Shown: piece by piece, positions 62,001 through 64,000 of the stretch | Layout: every line of letters begins with the position of its first letter | Numbering within the stretch: position 1 is the first letter of the stretch | Assembly (NCBI GenBank): GCA_000181795.3 | Contig: CM012955.1 | Span: 12,524,907-12,588,906 of the forward strand | From: Trichinella spiralis | Taxonomy: Eukaryota; Nematoda; Enoplea; Trichinellida; Trichinellidae | DNA: 64,000 nt | Direction of reading: 5' to 3' | Position numbers and translations under genes: made by a program | The notes under the pieces: generated by a model | Database searches by the model: none | Told to the model about the DNA's origin: nothing | The model's input: the letters and a program-made list of their open reading frames with translations, nothing else

Positions 62001-63711
62001 TTTAAAAAGGAAAAAAACAGGCAGAGCATGAATAAGGGCAATGGATTTTGTTCATCAAAAAATCAGTATATGGGTGTCACAATATCGTTCGTGTCAGCTT
62101 TAGTTAGCTACTAGTTACTTTGCTCGTGTGAACGCAAAAAATACTGAAATACAATAAAACCAATTATTTGTTTGTCATTCGACTTTTCAAACTTTTCTAA
62201 TTAACTGTAAATATTATTCACTTTTCATTTTCCAAAAAAATGATCTTCATTACAGTACAATAATGATTGTTCAAGAATCATTTTTCAACATTTTAATTTG
62301 CATTTTTATCTTTAAAAAATATCCCTACTTGTAGAAGGAAAAATATTTTGGCAAGATTATTTTAAATTCATTTCATTATAATATCATGATGCTATTTTTT
62401 TTAATTTCATTTCCAAGAACAAACAGAAATAATTTCAGTGGTTTTTTAATGTATGATTTGCAATATCATTGAATAATATACAAATAATAAATAGCGTGAG
62501 AAGCAAATATACATGTGTGTGTGTGTATGTGCGTCTAATTGTATGAAATAAATTTATTTGAAAAAAGAAATATTTTTTTGATCACTATTTACATTTGAAA
62601 CGATTAAAAATGATGTTTTAAGGGTGACGACATGATCATGTGCATGGTCAATGATGGATGCACTTTGATTAAATTTTCTTTTAATAATCGTTTCTCACAG
62701 TTTTTTAATAAGCGAGTATTTGTGTGTTTTTTTTGTCATTTCACACAGAGAATGCAGAAATTAGGTTAAAAAAATGTACTTGTTCTGATATTAATTGATG
62801 ACAGGCGTTACCTGCCTACTGTATAATGTACATTCTTGTTCCAAGTACACGGATAAAGAAAGCATTTGGACTTTTTTAGAATATGCATTTAATGTTCAGT
62901 GTAAGCTGTTGGGGTGGGCTAATTTCAGGGTGGTCGACGCTGAGACGCCTATCTTTGTCAATTAGAACAATTATGAAGCAAGTTGGAACGGGCTAGGCCA
63001 TTCATTGTTGTAGACAAATAAAATGGCAAACAACCTGGCGACCCAGAATTGTCCTGAACCTTTTTACCAATTCTGCATGGTCAAATTCCGATAACCATCC
63101 AGCTACCAGCCGTCGACCACACGTGGAATATTTCATCTTTTATTGGCGACAAAATTAATTTATTCCTTATCTCAAGTATATTTGATTTCGAACGTGCCGC
63201 ACCCAATTTCATGGGTGAAGTTCAACTCGACTGTTGCATACTTCTTTTCAAAAGCTTAATCATTAAATGAGAATCATTTTGAATGACAACTGTCTCATTG
63301 TTTAAATTGTCAGGCATTTTGTGACCCTGATTTTTAAATGATATCGATTTGACAAAGGTGGATTTTTCGCAAACAATGAATAATAATAAATACAGTAAGG
63401 TAGAACGGATCGATTTACTAAACCGAGCGAATTTTGTTCAACTATTTCAAAACAGTACAATATATTTTTTCCACAATTGAAAATACTTTTTCCATTTTTC
63501 TCACCAATTATGAAATTTGAAAAATTCTCAAATACCATTATTTATTTATTTATTTATTATTTGAAGCGGAAAATTTCGCTCAGTGCAAAATGTATAAAGA
63601 TGATTCATTGAATTGACCCAGGCTTGTGAATAATTGTCGGCTATTTTACCGCAAGGTCATTCAGAATGGAGATTCGTAATTGTATAACAAGAGCTGAAAA
63701 ATTATGACATC
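58565..63711. other. Long AT-rich region, possibly first introns
   Basis: Contains an AT then GT microsatellite at about 58975-59040, TTC repeats at 59948-59980, an AT tract at about 60472-60486 and a G-rich tract (gtgcggtgcggtgggg) at about 61301-61330. A short open frame beginning ATGGCAAAC near 63022 (23 codons) is the only coding-like item. If the exons at 56.9-58.6 kb are real, this is probably their intron. Confidence 0.45.
58975..59040. repeat. Compound AT/GT microsatellite
   Basis: About sixteen AT dinucleotides followed by an interrupted GT tract. Similar AT tracts are at 16254-16277, 54955-54975, 56968-56992 and 57871-57889. Confidence 0.9.
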
Positions 63712-64000
63712 ATGCGTAAGTTTAATCAGCTTAAAATTCATTCCCTCGCACTGCGTTCGCTCGAGCACCCTGTTCTACTGGAATTTCACATTATCAGCCG
63801 CATTTCAAAGGCTAACCATATTTTTGAATGGCAAAACTTGCAGACACAAATTTATCCGCTTCTGATGACTTTTCTAAGTGCTATTCTAATATTGTGAGTT
63901 TTATTTTTATTAATATTCATCTATTTGTTTATCTTTTGTATTTACTTATGCGCGTGAAAAGCAATGAAAATTTCCAACAGAATTAATCCACGAAATCTTT
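63712..64000 (+). CDS. Partial candidate gene at the right edge, membrane protein
   Basis: An open exon to 63893 (from ATG at 63712, or from an upstream acceptor near 63691) encodes MRKFNQLKIHSLALRSLEHP... and a hydrophobic run IYPLLMTFLSAILIL. It ends in donor TT|GTGAGT. An acceptor ccaacag at 63974-63980 continues the frame (L-I-N-P-R-N-L) to the window end. The matching phase across the 87 bp intron and the membrane-helix composition support a real gene, cut by the window. Family not recognised. Confidence 0.4.

Noticed and set aside
1-64000. CRISPR array, prophage or bacterial transfer island
   Set aside because: No regularly spaced direct repeats, no phage or plasmid genes; every confident gene has introns and animal homologues.

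Overview
This is AT-rich animal nuclear DNA: long non-coding stretches, genes on both strands, introns of about 50-100 bp with a few of 0.8-1.3 kb, GT-AG junctions and AATAAA signals. The best taxonomic clue is a gene of the nematode-restricted MLT-10 (moulting cycle) family, so I read the window as a nematode chromosome. An enoplean such as Trichinella is a guess from gene style only. There are no bacterial features, CRISPR arrays or recognisable transposon genes.

Layout. 0-3.3 kb: mostly non-coding, with degraded repeats and a possible 82-residue protein gene (-). 3.86-4.44 kb: a UBC9-like E2 whose catalytic cysteine is serine (+). 5.4-7.8 kb: FERRY3/C12orf4 orthologue (+). 8.6-9.8 kb: ceramide-1-phosphate transfer protein (-), tail-to-tail with FERRY3. 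13.4-16.2 kb: SLC22-type transporter (+), tail-to-tail with a RING/B-box/filamin/NHL (TRIM-NHL) gene (-) at 16.7-19.1 kb. 23.4-26.3 kb: MLT-10-like secreted repeat protein (-). 29.2-31.7 kb: ANKZF1/Vms1 peptidyl-tRNA hydrolase (+). 33.4-36.9 kb: SNX1/2 retromer sorting nexin (+). 38.1-39.4 kb: single-pass membrane protein with two EGF modules (+). 47.8-52.0 kb: ATP-dependent 6-phosphofructokinase with two alternative first coding exons (+). 52.8-53.9 kb: COX11 (+). The long flanks at 39.4-47.8 and 54-64 kb hold scattered candidate exons, several with clean donors, that probably belong to genes extending beyond what I can assemble.

Most genes are unrelated housekeeping genes. FERRY3 and SNX1/2 both act on early endosomes, COX11 and ANKZF1 both serve mitochondria, and PFK is glycolytic; I see no operon logic. 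Exon joins below were built by hand from splice signals, reading-frame continuity and recalled family sequences. They fit in phase but have not been tested against transcripts.

The observations most worth following are the C-to-S (and D-to-N) UBC9 paralogue, the duplicated PFK first exon that re-encodes the GGDS nucleotide-binding loop, the furin-like sites around the LSP repeat of the MLT-10 protein, and the cluster of possible alternative first exons at 56.9-58.6 kb.
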